A DNA stretch of 64,000 bases. Origin: Thermosulfurimonas marina (GTDB lineage: Bacteria > Desulfobacterota > Thermodesulfobacteria > Thermodesulfobacteriales > Thermodesulfobacteriaceae). Position numbers and translations under genes: made by a program. The notes below the pieces were generated by a model. That model saw nothing but the letters and a program-made list of their open reading frames with translations, had not been told where the DNA came from and ran no database searches. The stretch spans positions 806,001 through 870,000 of the forward strand of contig NZ_CP042909.1 in NCBI RefSeq assembly GCF_012317585.1. Direction: 5' to 3'. Shown here in pieces: positions 10,253-19,243 of this stretch. Position 1 is the first letter of the stretch; every line of letters begins with the position of its first letter.

Positions 10253-11650
10253 GTGAGCGTACGGGAGGAGCTCCAGAAAAAGGGTTACCAGGTAGGAAAC
10301 TTCCTCCTGCGGACCTCAAAGGAGGAAATGGAGGTCTGGGTGGAGGGGGGAATCCCGGAGGGAGAGAACTGGGAGGAACTCAAGCGCCAGATGGAAGACC
10401 TCGGGATCACCGGTATCCTTGAGCGGCCCGAGGTCCGAGAAGACGGACGGGTGATTGTGGCCCGAGGAACCCCTCCGGTGCCGGGAGAAGACGCCCGGCT
10501 GGAACTCCTGGTGGATCTTTCTCACGGCCCCAGGGAGGTGGACAAACATCGGGTCAACTTCCGGGAGATGAACCTGGTGGTTTCCGTCCGGGCCGGCACC
10601 CCGGTAGTCAAAAAGATCCCCCCGCGTCCCGGCCAGCCCGGACACAACATCTGGGGAGAGATCATCTCCCCTCCTCCGGTCAAAGATGTGGACCTTATCC
10701 CGGGAGAGGGTTTCCGTTTGGATCAAGAAAACCAGGTCCTCATCGCCGAAAGATCCGGCTGTGTGGTAGAAAAACAGGGCCGTCTGAGCATCGAGCCCAC
10801 CTACACTCTTGAAGGGGATGTGGACTGGGAGTCCGGAAACATCCGCTTCTTTGGAGAAAAACTCACCATCTCCGGCGGGGTAAAGCGAGGTTTTCGGGTA
10901 GAAGCCGAAGGGGAGGTGGAGATCGGAGGTGGAGTGGAGGATGCGGCCCGGATCGTAGTTCAGGGCAACCTGACTATCAGGGGGCTCATCCACGGGGAGA
11001 AAGCCTATATTGAATGTTCCGGAGACGCCGTCCTTCACAGTGTGGAGTACGCCACCATCAAAGTAGGGGGAAATCTTACCGTAAGGGATTACCTCCTTCA
11101 GGCCCGAGTGAAGGTGGGCCGAAACCTTACCGTGGTCGAAGGGCGAGGCCTGGTGGCCGCCGGGGAGATCCAGGTGGGAGAGGAGGCCACGGTGAAGGTG
11201 GCTGGAAACGATTCCTTTGTGCCCACCGTGTTTCGGATCGGGGCCCCGCCGGATCTCTACGAAGAAATTGAACACCTCCGGGGAGAACTCTCCCTTCTGG
11301 ATGAGACCACGGAAAAATTACGCAAGGCGGTAGCCCTGGGGCTCAAATTAAAAAAGGAAGGGAAGCTCACCCCGGAGAAGCTCAAAATTCTGGCCAAGCT
11401 TCAAAAGGTCTATGGCGAAAAACTCCGGGCCCAGGCCGAGGCCCAGGAGAGGCTCCGCGAAAAGGAAGAAGCCCTTAAGGCCTATGGGGAATACACCTTC
11501 AAGATCCTGGAAAGGGCCTTTCCTGGGGTGCGGGTCTTTATCGGCCGCCACGAACACCAAGTAAAGGAGCTCCTCCAAGGGCCCGGAGAATTTTATTTGG
11601 AAGAAGGGCAGGTCAAGTTCCGGCCTTTAAGCCAGGAAGAGGCTTCTTAG
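10253..11650 (+). CDS. FapA-family protein (DUF342)
   Basis: A 465-residue cytoplasmic protein that matches the DUF342/FapA architecture: an N-terminal alpha/beta part, a central repetitive beta region around residues 165-320 rich in Gly and Val (successive short segments such as GGVEDAARIVVQGNLTIRG), then a coiled coil at about 340-405. Proteins of this family are poorly understood; some are linked to flagella or polar assembly. It starts with GTG directly after the plsY stop, with GGAGGG inside plsY as ribosome site. Its 3' end overlaps the convergent parB gene by 24 bases. No flagellar genes are in the window. Confidence 0.82.
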   Translation: MSVREELQKKGYQVGNFLLRTSKEEMEVWVEGGIPEGENWEELKRQMEDLGITGILERPEVREDGRVIVARGTPPVPGEDARLELLVDLSHGPREVDKHRVNFREMNLVVSVRAGTPVVKKIPPRPGQPGHNIWGEIISPPPVKDVDLIPGEGFRLDQENQVLIAERSGCVVEKQGRLSIEPTYTLEGDVDWESGNIRFFGEKLTISGGVKRGFRVEAEGEVEIGGGVEDAARIVVQGNLTIRGLIHGEKAYIECSGDAVLHSVEYATIKVGGNLTVRDYLLQARVKVGRNLTVVEGRGLVAAGEIQVGEEATVKVAGNDSFVPTVFRIGAPPDLYEEIEHLRGELSLLDETTEKLRKAVALGLKLKKEGKLTPEKLKILAKLQKVYGEKLRAQAEAQERLREKEEALKAYGEYTFKILERAFPGVRVFIGRHEHQVKELLQGPGEFYLEEGQVKFRPLSQEEAS

Positions 11651-12472
11651 GCGCTCTAGGAACCTTTCGGCCTCCTCCAGGCCTGGGAAGTCCAGGCGCA
11701 AGCGGGGCTTTCCCCGGGCCATCTCCACCTTCACCCGGGCCCCGGTGAGCCGGGAAAGTTCTTCCGAAAGGGCTAAAAGGTCCGGGTCTTCCGGGGGGGT
11801 TTTCCTGGGTCGAGGGCCCTCTTTGAGGCGCCTCACAAGGCGCTCGGTTTCCCGTACCGAAAGTCCCCGGCGCAGGACCTCCCTGCGGGCCGCAAGCATT
11901 AACTCCGGAGTCTCTAGGGCCAGCAGGGCCCGGGCATGGCCTGCCGAAAGACGGCCCTCCCAGAGGTCTTCCTTGATTTCTTCTGGAAGACGGAGGAGCC
12001 TTAAGGCGTTGGCCACCGTAGAACGGTCCTTGCCCACCCTTCGGGCCACCTCCTCCTGGGAGAAACCGAATTCCTCCATAAGGCGCCGGTAGCCCTCAGC
12101 CTCTTCCAGGGGGTTGAGATCTTCCCGCTGGAGGTTTTCCACCAGGGCTACCGCCAGGGCCTCTTCGTCGGAGAAGTTTTTTACCAAAACCGGCACTTCC
12201 CGCAGGCCGGCCATCCGGGCCGCACGCAGCCTCCTTTCCCCGGCCACCAGCTCGTAAGTTCCAGCCCCCACCTCCCGCACCAAGAGAGGCTGAAGCACCC
12301 CCTTTTCCCGGATGGATTCGGCCAGTTCCTGTAGATCTTCTTCAGAGAATCTCCGGCGAGGTTGAAAGGGCGAGGGCAAGATGGCCTCCACCGGGACCTC
12401 CCTCAACTCCCCTTCGGCCTCCGGTAGAAGGGCCGCCAGCCCCCTACCCAGACGCTTTTTCTTGGCGGGCAC
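11627..12472 (-). CDS. parB: Chromosome partitioning protein ParB
   Basis: CTP-dependent clamp that loads on parS and spreads to organise the origin region. It has 281 residues: a Lys-rich N-terminus with LGRGLAALL (ParA-interacting type), the CTP-binding GERRLRAAR motif near residue 78, a helix-turn-helix (FSQEEVARRVGKDRSTVAN) near 133-151, and a C-terminal dimerisation domain. It overlaps the end of parA by 29 bases. A perfect parS site lies 3.3 kb upstream on the same operon, supporting a working ParABS system. Confidence 0.96.
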   Translation of the reverse strand: MPAKKKRLGRGLAALLPEAEGELREVPVEAILPSPFQPRRRFSEEDLQELAESIREKGVLQPLLVREVGAGTYELVAGERRLRAARMAGLREVPVLVKNFSDEEALAVALVENLQREDLNPLEEAEGYRRLMEEFGFSQEEVARRVGKDRSTVANALRLLRLPEEIKEDLWEGRLSAGHARALLALETPELMLAARREVLRRGLSVRETERLVRRLKEGPRPRKTPPEDPDLLALSEELSRLTGARVKVEMARGKPRLRLDFPGLEEAERFLERLRSLFLA

Positions 12473-13214
12473 GTTCCTCCACCTCCTTGGCTAGTCTGCG
12501 AAAGGCCTCGGCCGCCGGCCCCCGGGGATCATAGACCGTGATGGGCTTTCCGTGGCTGGGGGCCTCGGAAAGCCGAACCGTCCGCGGAATCATCTCCTCA
12601 AATACCGTCCCCCGAAAGTGCCGCCGCACCTCCTCGGCCACCTCCCGGGAGAGGCGGTTACGCTTATCGTACATGGTAAGGATGATCCCGAAAAGAAAAA
12701 GGTCCCGGTTGAGGCCCTCCCTCACCCGCCGCAGGGTCCGCACCAGAAGAGAAAGTCCCTCCAGGGCGTAGTATTCACACTGGAGAGGGATGATCACCCC
12801 TTGGGAGGCACAGAGACCGTTTACGGTAAGGATCCCCAGGGAGGGGGGAAGATCCACCAAGACAAAGTGGTAGCGGGAAAAGAGCGGGGACAGGGTGCGC
12901 TGGAGGAGCCTTTCTCTTTCCGGAAGCTCCAGAAACTCCGCCTCCGCCCCGGCCAGCTCCACCGAGGAAGGGAGGAGATCCAGGCCGAAGGGGGTCTTTA
13001 CCAGAAGCTTTTCCACCGGGACCCGCCCCACCAGGGCCGCATAGAGGGATCTTTCCGCCGAAACCCTTATCCCCAGACCGCTTGAGGCGTTGGCCTGGGG
13101 ATCGGTATCCACCAGAAGGACCCGGCGACCCCGTTCGGCCAGAGCCGCAGCCAGATTTACGGCCACGGTGGTCTTGCCCACCCCGCCTTTCTGGTTGGCC
13201 AGAGCCAGGATCAT
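12444..13214 (-). CDS. parA: Chromosome partitioning ATPase ParA (Soj)
   Basis: Deviant-Walker ATPase that drives origin segregation with ParB. It is 256 residues, with the deviant P-loop KGGVGKTT at residues 9-16, a VDTDPQANASSGLG Walker A' segment and the LVDLPPSLG Walker B segment, all standard for Soj. The start codon overlaps the stop of the upstream histidine-kinase gene (ATGA), implying translational coupling, and its own end overlaps parB. Confidence 0.96.
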   Translation of the reverse strand: MILALANQKGGVGKTTVAVNLAAALAERGRRVLLVDTDPQANASSGLGIRVSAERSLYAALVGRVPVEKLLVKTPFGLDLLPSSVELAGAEAEFLELPERERLLQRTLSPLFSRYHFVLVDLPPSLGILTVNGLCASQGVIIPLQCEYYALEGLSLLVRTLRRVREGLNRDLFLFGIILTMYDKRNRLSREVAEEVRRHFRGTVFEEMIPRTVRLSEAPSHGKPITVYDPRGPAAEAFRRLAKEVEERARQEKASG

Positions 13215-15757
13215 GCGCCCGGAAGGTGCCGCTTAAGGAGCGCGGAAAGCTCCGCGAGGGTATAGGGTTTGCGCAGGATATCCGCAAAGAGTCCAAATTT
13301 GTCTCCCAAGGTCTCGGCTTCAAGGCTGTAGCCCGTAGAAAGGATGAGAGGCGGGAGATCCTTTTCTCCTCTCAGCCTTTCGGCGACCCACAGAGCCCCC
13401 TTTCCCCCCGGCACGGTAAGGTCCAGGATGAGAAGATCAAAGGGCCTCCCCTCGGCCCGGGCCTTTTCAAACTTTTGGAGAGCCTCTCCGCCTTCAGAGG
13501 CCGTCTCTACCTCCAGCCCCAGGTAAGAGAGGGCCTCGGAAAGGAGCACCCGGATGGACTCCTCGTCGTCCATCACCAGAGCCCTTCCCGAAAACCTTTG
13601 AGGCCGGGAAGGGACCTCCTTTTCCTCTGCAGGTCGCCCCCCTTCGCCTTTCGCGAGGGGGAGGCAAAGGCGGAAGGTGGTCCCCAGACCGGGGCTGGAG
13701 AAGACCTCCACTCGCCCCCCGTAACGCTCGACCACGCTTTTTACCACCGCAAGCCCCAGACCTGTACCCGCGGGTTTGGTAGTAAATCCGGGCTCGAAGA
13801 TGCGGGGAAGGATCTCCGGAGGAATCCCCGGACCAGTGTCCCGGAAAACAAGGATCACCTCTTCCTCCCGGGGCTCGGCCTGGACAAAGAGATCTCCTCC
13901 TTCAGGCATGACCTCCAGGGCGTTGAACACCAAGTTCTGGATCAATTGGGTCAGGTGAGAAATATCCATCCGGATTGGAGGAAGTCCTGGAGGGATTTCC
14001 AGGTGGAGCCTTACCGGTTGGCCGTGAAGAAGGAATTTCAAAAAGTCCTGGAGGAAGTCCCGCAAGACCACCTCCTTGGGAACCGGAACATCCCCCTTAG
14101 AGAAGATCAAAAGGTCCCGGGCCAAGTGCCGGGCCTGGGAGGCCACCTTCTCGGCCCGCTCAAGAATCTCGCGCGCCCGCTTATCTTCAAGGTACATCTC
14201 AAGAAGCTCCAGGTTCCCGATAAGCGAGGTCAGGAGATTGTTGAGATCGTGGGCCACCCCTCCGGCAAGGAGCTCCAGGGCCCGATACTTCTCCATCCGG
14301 AGTCTTTCCTCTTCCAGGCGTTTTCTCGCAGTGATGTCCTGGACCAAACCCAGGAAAAGCCTTCTTCCGTCGAATTCCAGGATGGAGAAATAGATTTCTA
14401 CCGGAAAACGGGTTCCGTCCCGCCGCAGAGCCTGAAACTGGAACGCCTGACCCGCAAGACGGCTCTTTCCGCTTTCTTTCACCCGCTTAAAGGCCCGCAG
14501 ATAACGCTCGTGATATTCGGGTGGGGCCAGAGTAAGGTGAAGATCCCGCCCCAGGACCTCTTCTTCGCGAAAACCGAACATGCGCTCGGCCGCAGGGTTG
14601 AAATAGGTGACCTTACCCTCTTCGTCCATAAGGATGATGGCCAGGGGAGCACTCTCGGCTAGGGTCCGGAACCGGGCCTCACTTTCGACGAGGGCCCTTT
14701 CGGCCTCCTTGAGGGCGGTGATATCCTGAAGGTGGGTCCAGATCTCCTGCCCCCTTTCCAGGGAAAAAAGGCGCGAGGACAAGATGAAAGTTCGCTCTCC
14801 ACCCTCCATATCCCCTAGGCGGACTTCTCTTCCGGAAACCTCTCCTTTAAGAGCCAGTTGCTCCAGAAAGCGCTGACGATCTCGGGAATCCACCCAGGAA
14901 TCCCAGGCAGAAAGGCGGGAAAGCTCCGCCTTTTCCGGGAGCTTCAGGAGCGCCCGAAAAGCCCGATTGGCCATGAGAATCTCCCCTTCCGGGGTGGTGA
15001 CCACCAGGGCCGCCGGAGATTCCTCAAACAGGGCTTGCAAACGTTTTTCAAGGACCTTCCTTTCGTGGATGTCCCAAAAGAGACTCAGCCGGTAGGACCG
15101 GCCGGTTAAAGGATCTCTCCAAAGTCCGGAAAGGGCTAGATACCAGCGCCCATCCAAGGGAAAACGCACTTCCCAACTTTCAACCTTTCCTTCTTGAAAG
15201 ACCCTCTCCGCCAGGCACTCCTCACAGGGGAAGTCCCTTCCGGCGATAACCTCGTAGCATTTACGCCCCGAGACCTCCTCCCCCACCATCCTTTGCAAGG
15301 CCTGATTGGCCAAAAGGATATAGTAATCCTGGTCCGCAAGATAGCAGGGGCCGGGGACCAGATCCATTAAGGCTCCAACCAGGGTCGCGGCAAAACCCCC
15401 AGCTTCTTTGCTAGCCAAAGGCCGCACCAGGTGAAAACAACCCACGATGCGCCCCTTTTCGTCCTTAATGGGGGCGGCGTAGGCCCAAAGGAGGCACTGG
15501 AGGTGGGGCTCGTAAAAAAGGGCGCTGGTGGATCGAGCCTCTTCCCGCATACAGAGATCCACACAGAAAGAAGGTCTTTTCCCCGAGCCGTGCACCACTT
15601 CATAGCACTTTTTTCCCAAGAGGTCTTCCCGCGAGCGCCCTAGGAGGCGGGCCAGGGCTTGATTAACATAAATTATGCGCCCCTCCGCATCGAGGAGCAT
15701 CACCCCCTCGGGAAGATAATCCAAATAATAAGAATGATCTGCCGATCCGAAAACCAT
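13211..15757 (-). CDS. Multi-PAS hybrid sensor histidine kinase
   Basis: Predicted cytoplasmic two-component sensor of 848 residues with no TM segment seen. Four PAS-like domains occupy roughly 5-115, 130-235, 240-350 and 360-480. The first two carry Cys clusters (KCYEV followed by FCVDLC, and KCYEV followed by PCEEC). HisKA follows with His503 in GGVAHDLNNLLT, then an ATPase domain (N-box FNALEVMPEG, DTGPGIPP, GTGLGLAV). A receiver domain ends the protein with Asp779 as likely phosphoacceptor and Lys830. It lies between the cyclo-ligase/parS and parA and overlaps parA by 4 bases. No separate response regulator is adjacent. The ligand is unknown; the paired Cys suggests redox or metal sensing. 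Confidence 0.92.
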   Translation of the reverse strand: MVFGSADHSYYLDYLPEGVMLLDAEGRIIYVNQALARLLGRSREDLLGKKCYEVVHGSGKRPSFCVDLCMREEARSTSALFYEPHLQCLLWAYAAPIKDEKGRIVGCFHLVRPLASKEAGGFAATLVGALMDLVPGPCYLADQDYYILLANQALQRMVGEEVSGRKCYEVIAGRDFPCEECLAERVFQEGKVESWEVRFPLDGRWYLALSGLWRDPLTGRSYRLSLFWDIHERKVLEKRLQALFEESPAALVVTTPEGEILMANRAFRALLKLPEKAELSRLSAWDSWVDSRDRQRFLEQLALKGEVSGREVRLGDMEGGERTFILSSRLFSLERGQEIWTHLQDITALKEAERALVESEARFRTLAESAPLAIILMDEEGKVTYFNPAAERMFGFREEEVLGRDLHLTLAPPEYHERYLRAFKRVKESGKSRLAGQAFQFQALRRDGTRFPVEIYFSILEFDGRRLFLGLVQDITARKRLEEERLRMEKYRALELLAGGVAHDLNNLLTSLIGNLELLEMYLEDKRAREILERAEKVASQARHLARDLLIFSKGDVPVPKEVVLRDFLQDFLKFLLHGQPVRLHLEIPPGLPPIRMDISHLTQLIQNLVFNALEVMPEGGDLFVQAEPREEEVILVFRDTGPGIPPEILPRIFEPGFTTKPAGTGLGLAVVKSVVERYGGRVEVFSSPGLGTTFRLCLPLAKGEGGRPAEEKEVPSRPQRFSGRALVMDDEESIRVLLSEALSYLGLEVETASEGGEALQKFEKARAEGRPFDLLILDLTVPGGKGALWVAERLRGEKDLPPLILSTGYSLEAETLGDKFGLFADILRKPYTLAELSALLKRHLPGA

Positions 15758-15802
15758 ATTTCCGCAGTTTATCAGAAGATAAACCTCTAAAGAAGGGGGC
15801 GG

Positions 15803-16438
15803 CTATGTTTCACGTGAAACACGAAGGACCCTCTCGGGGGTCACCAGGATATCCACTCTAAGATCATGGGGTTCCTGGGGGATTCCCGAAAGGATCTGGA
15901 ATTCGTGCACGGTGGTCAGCACCGGGGCCCCGGGAGCGAGACGCCCGGCCTTCAGGAGCAGGGCGTATTCCCGATCGGCAAAACCCCCACCCTTTCCCAG
16001 GCGCGCCCCTTCGGGGCTCACGGCCACACAGCCCGTAACGAAAAGGTCCACCAGCGGGGCCTCCTCGGGACCGATCCTTATCCCGTAACGGAAGGCGCCT
16101 TTGAGGGTGGCCACCCTCAAGGGATGGGGTTTTATCCTTGTGGGGTCCAGGAGGAGAAAGGGTTTTTCCCCGGAAAGTTTGGGGGCGGCCATGACTAGGA
16201 CCTTTCCTGCAGAAAGGAGTTCGGCCCTCAGGGGATATTGGGGGCTATCGGGATTAACGAAGACCACCCGGGCCCTTTGCACCTCCGGGAGTTCCAGGGC
16301 CCGGCGGGCGGCCTCCTCGGCCCCCACAAAGTTGGGAATACGCCCCCAGGCCCCGGGGAAACGAGCCACTCCGGCCTCGGTGAGCCTGCGCCAGACCGCC
16401 TCCCGAAGCTCCTTTTTGCGTCTGGCTATATCTTCCAT
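15803..16438 (-). CDS. 5-formyltetrahydrofolate cyclo-ligase
   Basis: Converts 5-formyl-THF to 5,10-methenyl-THF using ATP, returning stored folate to the one-carbon pool. It has 211 residues, with the ATP-binding basic N-terminus (RRKKELREAVWRRL) and the family signature RLGKGGGFADREYALL near residue 150. The ATG overlaps the stop of the upstream membrane-protein gene. The last five codons and stop coincide with the parS palindrome, so the C-terminal Val-Ser-Arg-Glu-Thr is dictated by that DNA site. Confidence 0.93.
   Translation of the reverse strand: MEDIARRKKELREAVWRRLTEAGVARFPGAWGRIPNFVGAEEAARRALELPEVQRARVVFVNPDSPQYPLRAELLSAGKVLVMAAPKLSGEKPFLLLDPTRIKPHPLRVATLKGAFRYGIRIGPEEAPLVDLFVTGCVAVSPEGARLGKGGGFADREYALLLKAGRLAPGAPVLTTVHEFQILSGIPQEPHDLRVDILVTPERVLRVSRET
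15806..15821. other. parS: parS centromere site, perfect 16-bp consensus
   Basis: TGTTTCACGTGAAACA is identical to the bacterial chromosomal parS consensus. It lies within the 3' end of the cyclo-ligase gene in the same operon as parA and parB. parS sites cluster near replication origins, so the window is probably origin-proximal. I noticed no second copy in these 64 kb. Confidence 0.96.
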
Positions 16439-17763
16439 CAGGGCAAACTCAGAGGAAAAGAAAGATGTTTTTCCAGGGGCCGCAGGCCGGGAAAGATTCC
16501 TGAATCCGGTTGAACCTCAAGGAGGATTTCCGCCGGAACCGGCCCCTTTCCGAAATCCCGGGTTCCCCGGCGCTTAAGTTCCTGAAAATCTTCTTGGACC
16601 AGGGGGAATTCCAGAGAAAAGGTCCCCGGGCCGGAGTCCGGGAAAAAGGGGCCGTAGCAGGCGTATTCTCGCCCCTTCCAGTTCCTCACCCCCAGCAATT
16701 GGGCCTGAAAGAGAAGGTCCCGCGGGGGGCCTTCCTGGGCCAGGCGCAGGCTGAGGTTTTCCCCGAAACGAAAACATACCCGAACTTCGCTTAGGGGCAA
16801 ATCCGTCCTCAGGGAAAGGATTAAGGCCGGTGAAGACCCTTCTCTCCAGTGTGCCTTCACCAAAGATATATCCAGAGGCCTTGGGGGCTCCAGAGGAAAG
16901 AGAAAGACCGGCCCCGGACGAGTCCCTAGTGGGGGGATCTCCTCCTGGGTCTCTACCCTCAACCTCTTTGGGGCCTCCTTTCCTTCCGGAAAGGCGGGAA
17001 GAAGACAGAAAAAGCCCCGGTCCTTCCACTGGCGCCAGGTGACCCTCAAGGCCGAGGAAGGATCTCCCTGGATAGAGAGAATCGTATAACGCCGCAGAAT
17101 ATCCTCCGGCAAAAATCCGCAGGAAAATTTTCCTAGAGAATAGAGAGGTAAGGAAGAGCCCTGAACCAACTTTGGAGAATCCGGAGAAAGAAAAAGGGTC
17201 CTCTTTAAGGCGGTGTTGGCTACCGAAAGAATTCTTACGGAGGGAGCTAGGATCAAAAGACTCACCAGACAAAGACGCCAGGCCTCCTGCACACCCAACC
17301 CGAAAGGCAACCTCCGCCGCAGGAGATAGAGGGCCAGGAGGTGAAGCCCCAGAAAGAAAAAGGGAAAAACCGCGAGCACAAAAATAGGGACCAAAAGGAC
17401 CCCGGCCAGCCCCAACCCCTGACCCCTGAAAGAAGCCAGAAAGGCCACAGTGGTAAGAAACCCAGCCAGGGCCGCCACCACCAGACTCAGGGGGATTTCA
17501 AAAAGATGGTAGGCTAAAAAGACTTTTAACCGCCCTTTCCGCCGATAAATCCTCAAATAAATCCCATAGACCAACAAAACAATCAACAAAAAGAAAATAT
17601 TATGGAAAAACCGAAAAATCCAGAAAGTAAAATCCTCGGACCGGGGAAAAAGAGAAGAAACTTTCCAAAAGGAAAAATAGTAAAAAGAGGCCAAACTTAG
17701 AAGGGCCAGGAAGGCCCCCTCCAGCAACGCCAAAACTCTTTTGGGCCACCCAAGGTTTTTCAT
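16438..17763 (-). CDS. Polytopic membrane protein of unknown function
   Basis: Not recognised. From ATG 17763 it encodes 441 residues. The first 200 or so contain about five to six hydrophobic helices (for example LLEGAFLALLSLASFYYF and FFLLIVLLVYGIYL); the remaining 230 are a soluble, mostly beta-looking, probably extracytoplasmic domain without clear motifs. A longer in-frame reading up to 18030 runs through the rlpA promoter and is rich in Arg/Pro, so I reject it. It is first in the operon leading to the cyclo-ligase, the kinase and parAB. The gene is divergent from rlpA. Confidence 0.75.
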   Translation of the reverse strand: MKNLGWPKRVLALLEGAFLALLSLASFYYFSFWKVSSLFPRSEDFTFWIFRFFHNIFFLLIVLLVYGIYLRIYRRKGRLKVFLAYHLFEIPLSLVVAALAGFLTTVAFLASFRGQGLGLAGVLLVPIFVLAVFPFFFLGLHLLALYLLRRRLPFGLGVQEAWRLCLVSLLILAPSVRILSVANTALKRTLFLSPDSPKLVQGSSLPLYSLGKFSCGFLPEDILRRYTILSIQGDPSSALRVTWRQWKDRGFFCLLPAFPEGKEAPKRLRVETQEEIPPLGTRPGPVFLFPLEPPRPLDISLVKAHWREGSSPALILSLRTDLPLSEVRVCFRFGENLSLRLAQEGPPRDLLFQAQLLGVRNWKGREYACYGPFFPDSGPGTFSLEFPLVQEDFQELKRRGTRDFGKGPVPAEILLEVQPDSGIFPGLRPLEKHLSFPLSLP

Positions 17764-17775
17764 GACCGAAATTGT

Positions 17776-17783
17776 AGTATAAT
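17776..17783. promoter_or_regulatory. Overlapping divergent -10 boxes between membrane gene and rlpA
   Basis: TATAAT reads on the plus strand (17778-17783) and TATACT on the minus strand (17781-17776). The only -35-like match is weak on either side. Expected start sites would give leaders of about 12 nt for rlpA and about 6 nt for the membrane gene, which agrees with both lacking a clear Shine-Dalgarno. Confidence 0.45.
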
Positions 17784-17801
17784 TCCTCAGGGCCGAAAAG
17801 C

Positions 17802-18542
17802 ATGACCTGGGGGCAGAAACTTTTAATCTTGAGTGGTTTTTTCTTTCTTTTTTCCTGTGGCGGTCCGGAGCACCGGGTAAAGATCGTGCACGTCCCCCTG
17901 GGGCCTTCAGCAGGAAAGCCCTACAAAGCAAATGGGCGCACCTATTATCCCTTACCCCGCCCTCTGGGCTATACGGAGGAAGGCCTGGCCTCCTGGTATG
18001 GTCCGGGTTTTCACGGCCGCCGCACCGCAAGCGGAGAGATTTACAACATGTATGCCTTTACCGCGGCCCACAAGACCCTCCCCCTGGGGACCTATGTCCT
18101 AGTGACTAATCTCAAAAACGGCCGGCGGGTAGTGGTGCGCATCAACGATCGGGGCCCCTTTGTCCCGGGACGGATTATTGATCTTTCCTATGCCGCGGCC
18201 CGGGCTTTAAACATGGTCGAAGATGGGGTGGTTCCCGTAAGGATCACCGTGCTGGCCCCGGCCCGACCGGGACCCAAAGGGCCGGTCTTTGCCCGGGTGC
18301 CCAACCTCAAAAAGGGCGAGTTCTATCTTCAGGTGGGGGCCTTTCGCAGCTACACCAACGCGGTGCGCCTGCGGGAGCGCCTGGCCCGGCGCTTCCGCAC
18401 CGTGCTCATCGAACCCTACGACTCTCCCGAGGGCCCCTTTTACCGGGTCAAGATCTTCCTGGCCTATGACCTGGAAAAGGCCCGCAAAATGGCAGAAAGT
18501 CTGCGAAGGGAGTTCCCCGAAGCCTTTGTGGTGGCCCGGTGA
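17802..18542 (+). CDS. rlpA: RlpA septal lipoprotein with SPOR domain
   Basis: Outer-membrane lipoprotein, probably a lytic transglycosylase acting on peptide-free glycan at the division septum. It has 246 residues: lipoprotein signal ending LFSCGG (Cys about 20), a double-psi beta-barrel RlpA domain ([19 protein letters not shown], then [17 protein letters not shown]), and a C-terminal SPOR domain from about 165 ([21 protein letters not shown]). Its stop overlaps the GTG start of rnc (GTGA), so rlpA-rnc-era form one operon, an uncommon link between septal wall processing and RNA/ribosome maturation. Confidence 0.94.
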   Translation: MTWGQKLLILSGFFFLFSCGGPEHRVKIVHVPLGPSAGKPYKANGRTYYPLPRPLGYTEEGLASWYGPGFHGRRTASGEIYNMYAFTAAHKTLPLGTYVLVTNLKNGRRVVVRINDRGPFVPGRIIDLSYAAARALNMVEDGVVPVRITVLAPARPGPKGPVFARVPNLKKGEFYLQVGAFRSYTNAVRLRERLARRFRTVLIEPYDSPEGPFYRVKIFLAYDLEKARKMAESLRREFPEAFVVAR

Positions 18543-19243
18543 AGGAGCTCTATCCACGTCTCCCAGAGCTTGAAAGACGACTGGGGGTCCGTTTTCGGGA
18601 CCCGGGGCTCCTGGTACAGGCCCTCATCCACCGCTCTTACGCCGCAGAAAAAAAGCTTCCGCCCGGGGCGGATAATGAACGGCTGGAATTCCTGGGAGAT
18701 GCCGTACTTTCGGCGGTCATAACCCATCTCCTCTTTGAGCGGTTTCCCGAGGCCTCGGAGGGAGAGCTTTCCCGCATGCGGGCTTGGCTGGTTCGGGAAG
18801 AACGTCTGGCTCGGATAGCGGAAAGACTGGGGCTTTTCGAGTTTGTGCTCGTGAGTCGAGGAGAGGCCCGCTCCGGAGGGCCGAAAAAGGCTTCTATCCT
18901 GGCCGGGGCCCTTGAGGCGGTGATCGGAGCGATTTATCTTGATGGAGGCTACGGGAAGGTCTTTGAATGCCTGCGGCGGCTCTTTGCCCGGCTTCTCCCT
19001 CAGGCCCGGCGAGGGATGGAGGCGGATTACCGCTCGCGGCTCCAAGAGCTCACCCAGGCCCTGTTTCGGGAAACCCCCACCTATGAGGTAGTCTCCGAAA
19101 AAGGGCCCTCCCACGCCCCGATCTTCGAGGTGGAAGTTCGGGTGGGGGAGCGGGTGCTGGGTCGGGGGAAGGGGCGCTCCAAGAAAGAAGCCGCCCAAGA
19201 GGCCGCCCGCAAGGCCCTAGATATCCTGGAGAAGGAGAAATGA
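18539..19243 (+). CDS. rnc: Ribonuclease III
   Basis: Endonuclease that cuts double-stranded RNA in rRNA precursors and other transcripts. It has 234 residues, with signature [13 protein letters not shown] near residue 42, the second acidic cluster in [14 protein letters not shown] near 123, and a C-terminal dsRNA-binding domain ([19 protein letters not shown]). GTG start overlaps the rlpA stop; the stop overlaps the era start. rnc-era is a widely conserved pair in ribosome assembly. Confidence 0.97.
   Translation: MKELYPRLPELERRLGVRFRDPGLLVQALIHRSYAAEKKLPPGADNERLEFLGDAVLSAVITHLLFERFPEASEGELSRMRAWLVREERLARIAERLGLFEFVLVSRGEARSGGPKKASILAGALEAVIGAIYLDGGYGKVFECLRRLFARLLPQARRGMEADYRSRLQELTQALFRETPTYEVVSEKGPSHAPIFEVEVRVGERVLGRGKGRSKKEAAQEAARKALDILEKEK

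Noticed and set aside
13082..14662. 526-codon open frame on the plus strand
   Set aside because: Antisense shadow of the histidine kinase and parA; no domain-like sequence.
17764..18030. N-terminal extension of the minus-strand membrane protein
   Set aside because: It would run through the divergent promoter and rlpA, has Arg/Pro-rich antisense-like composition, and removes the signal-like start.
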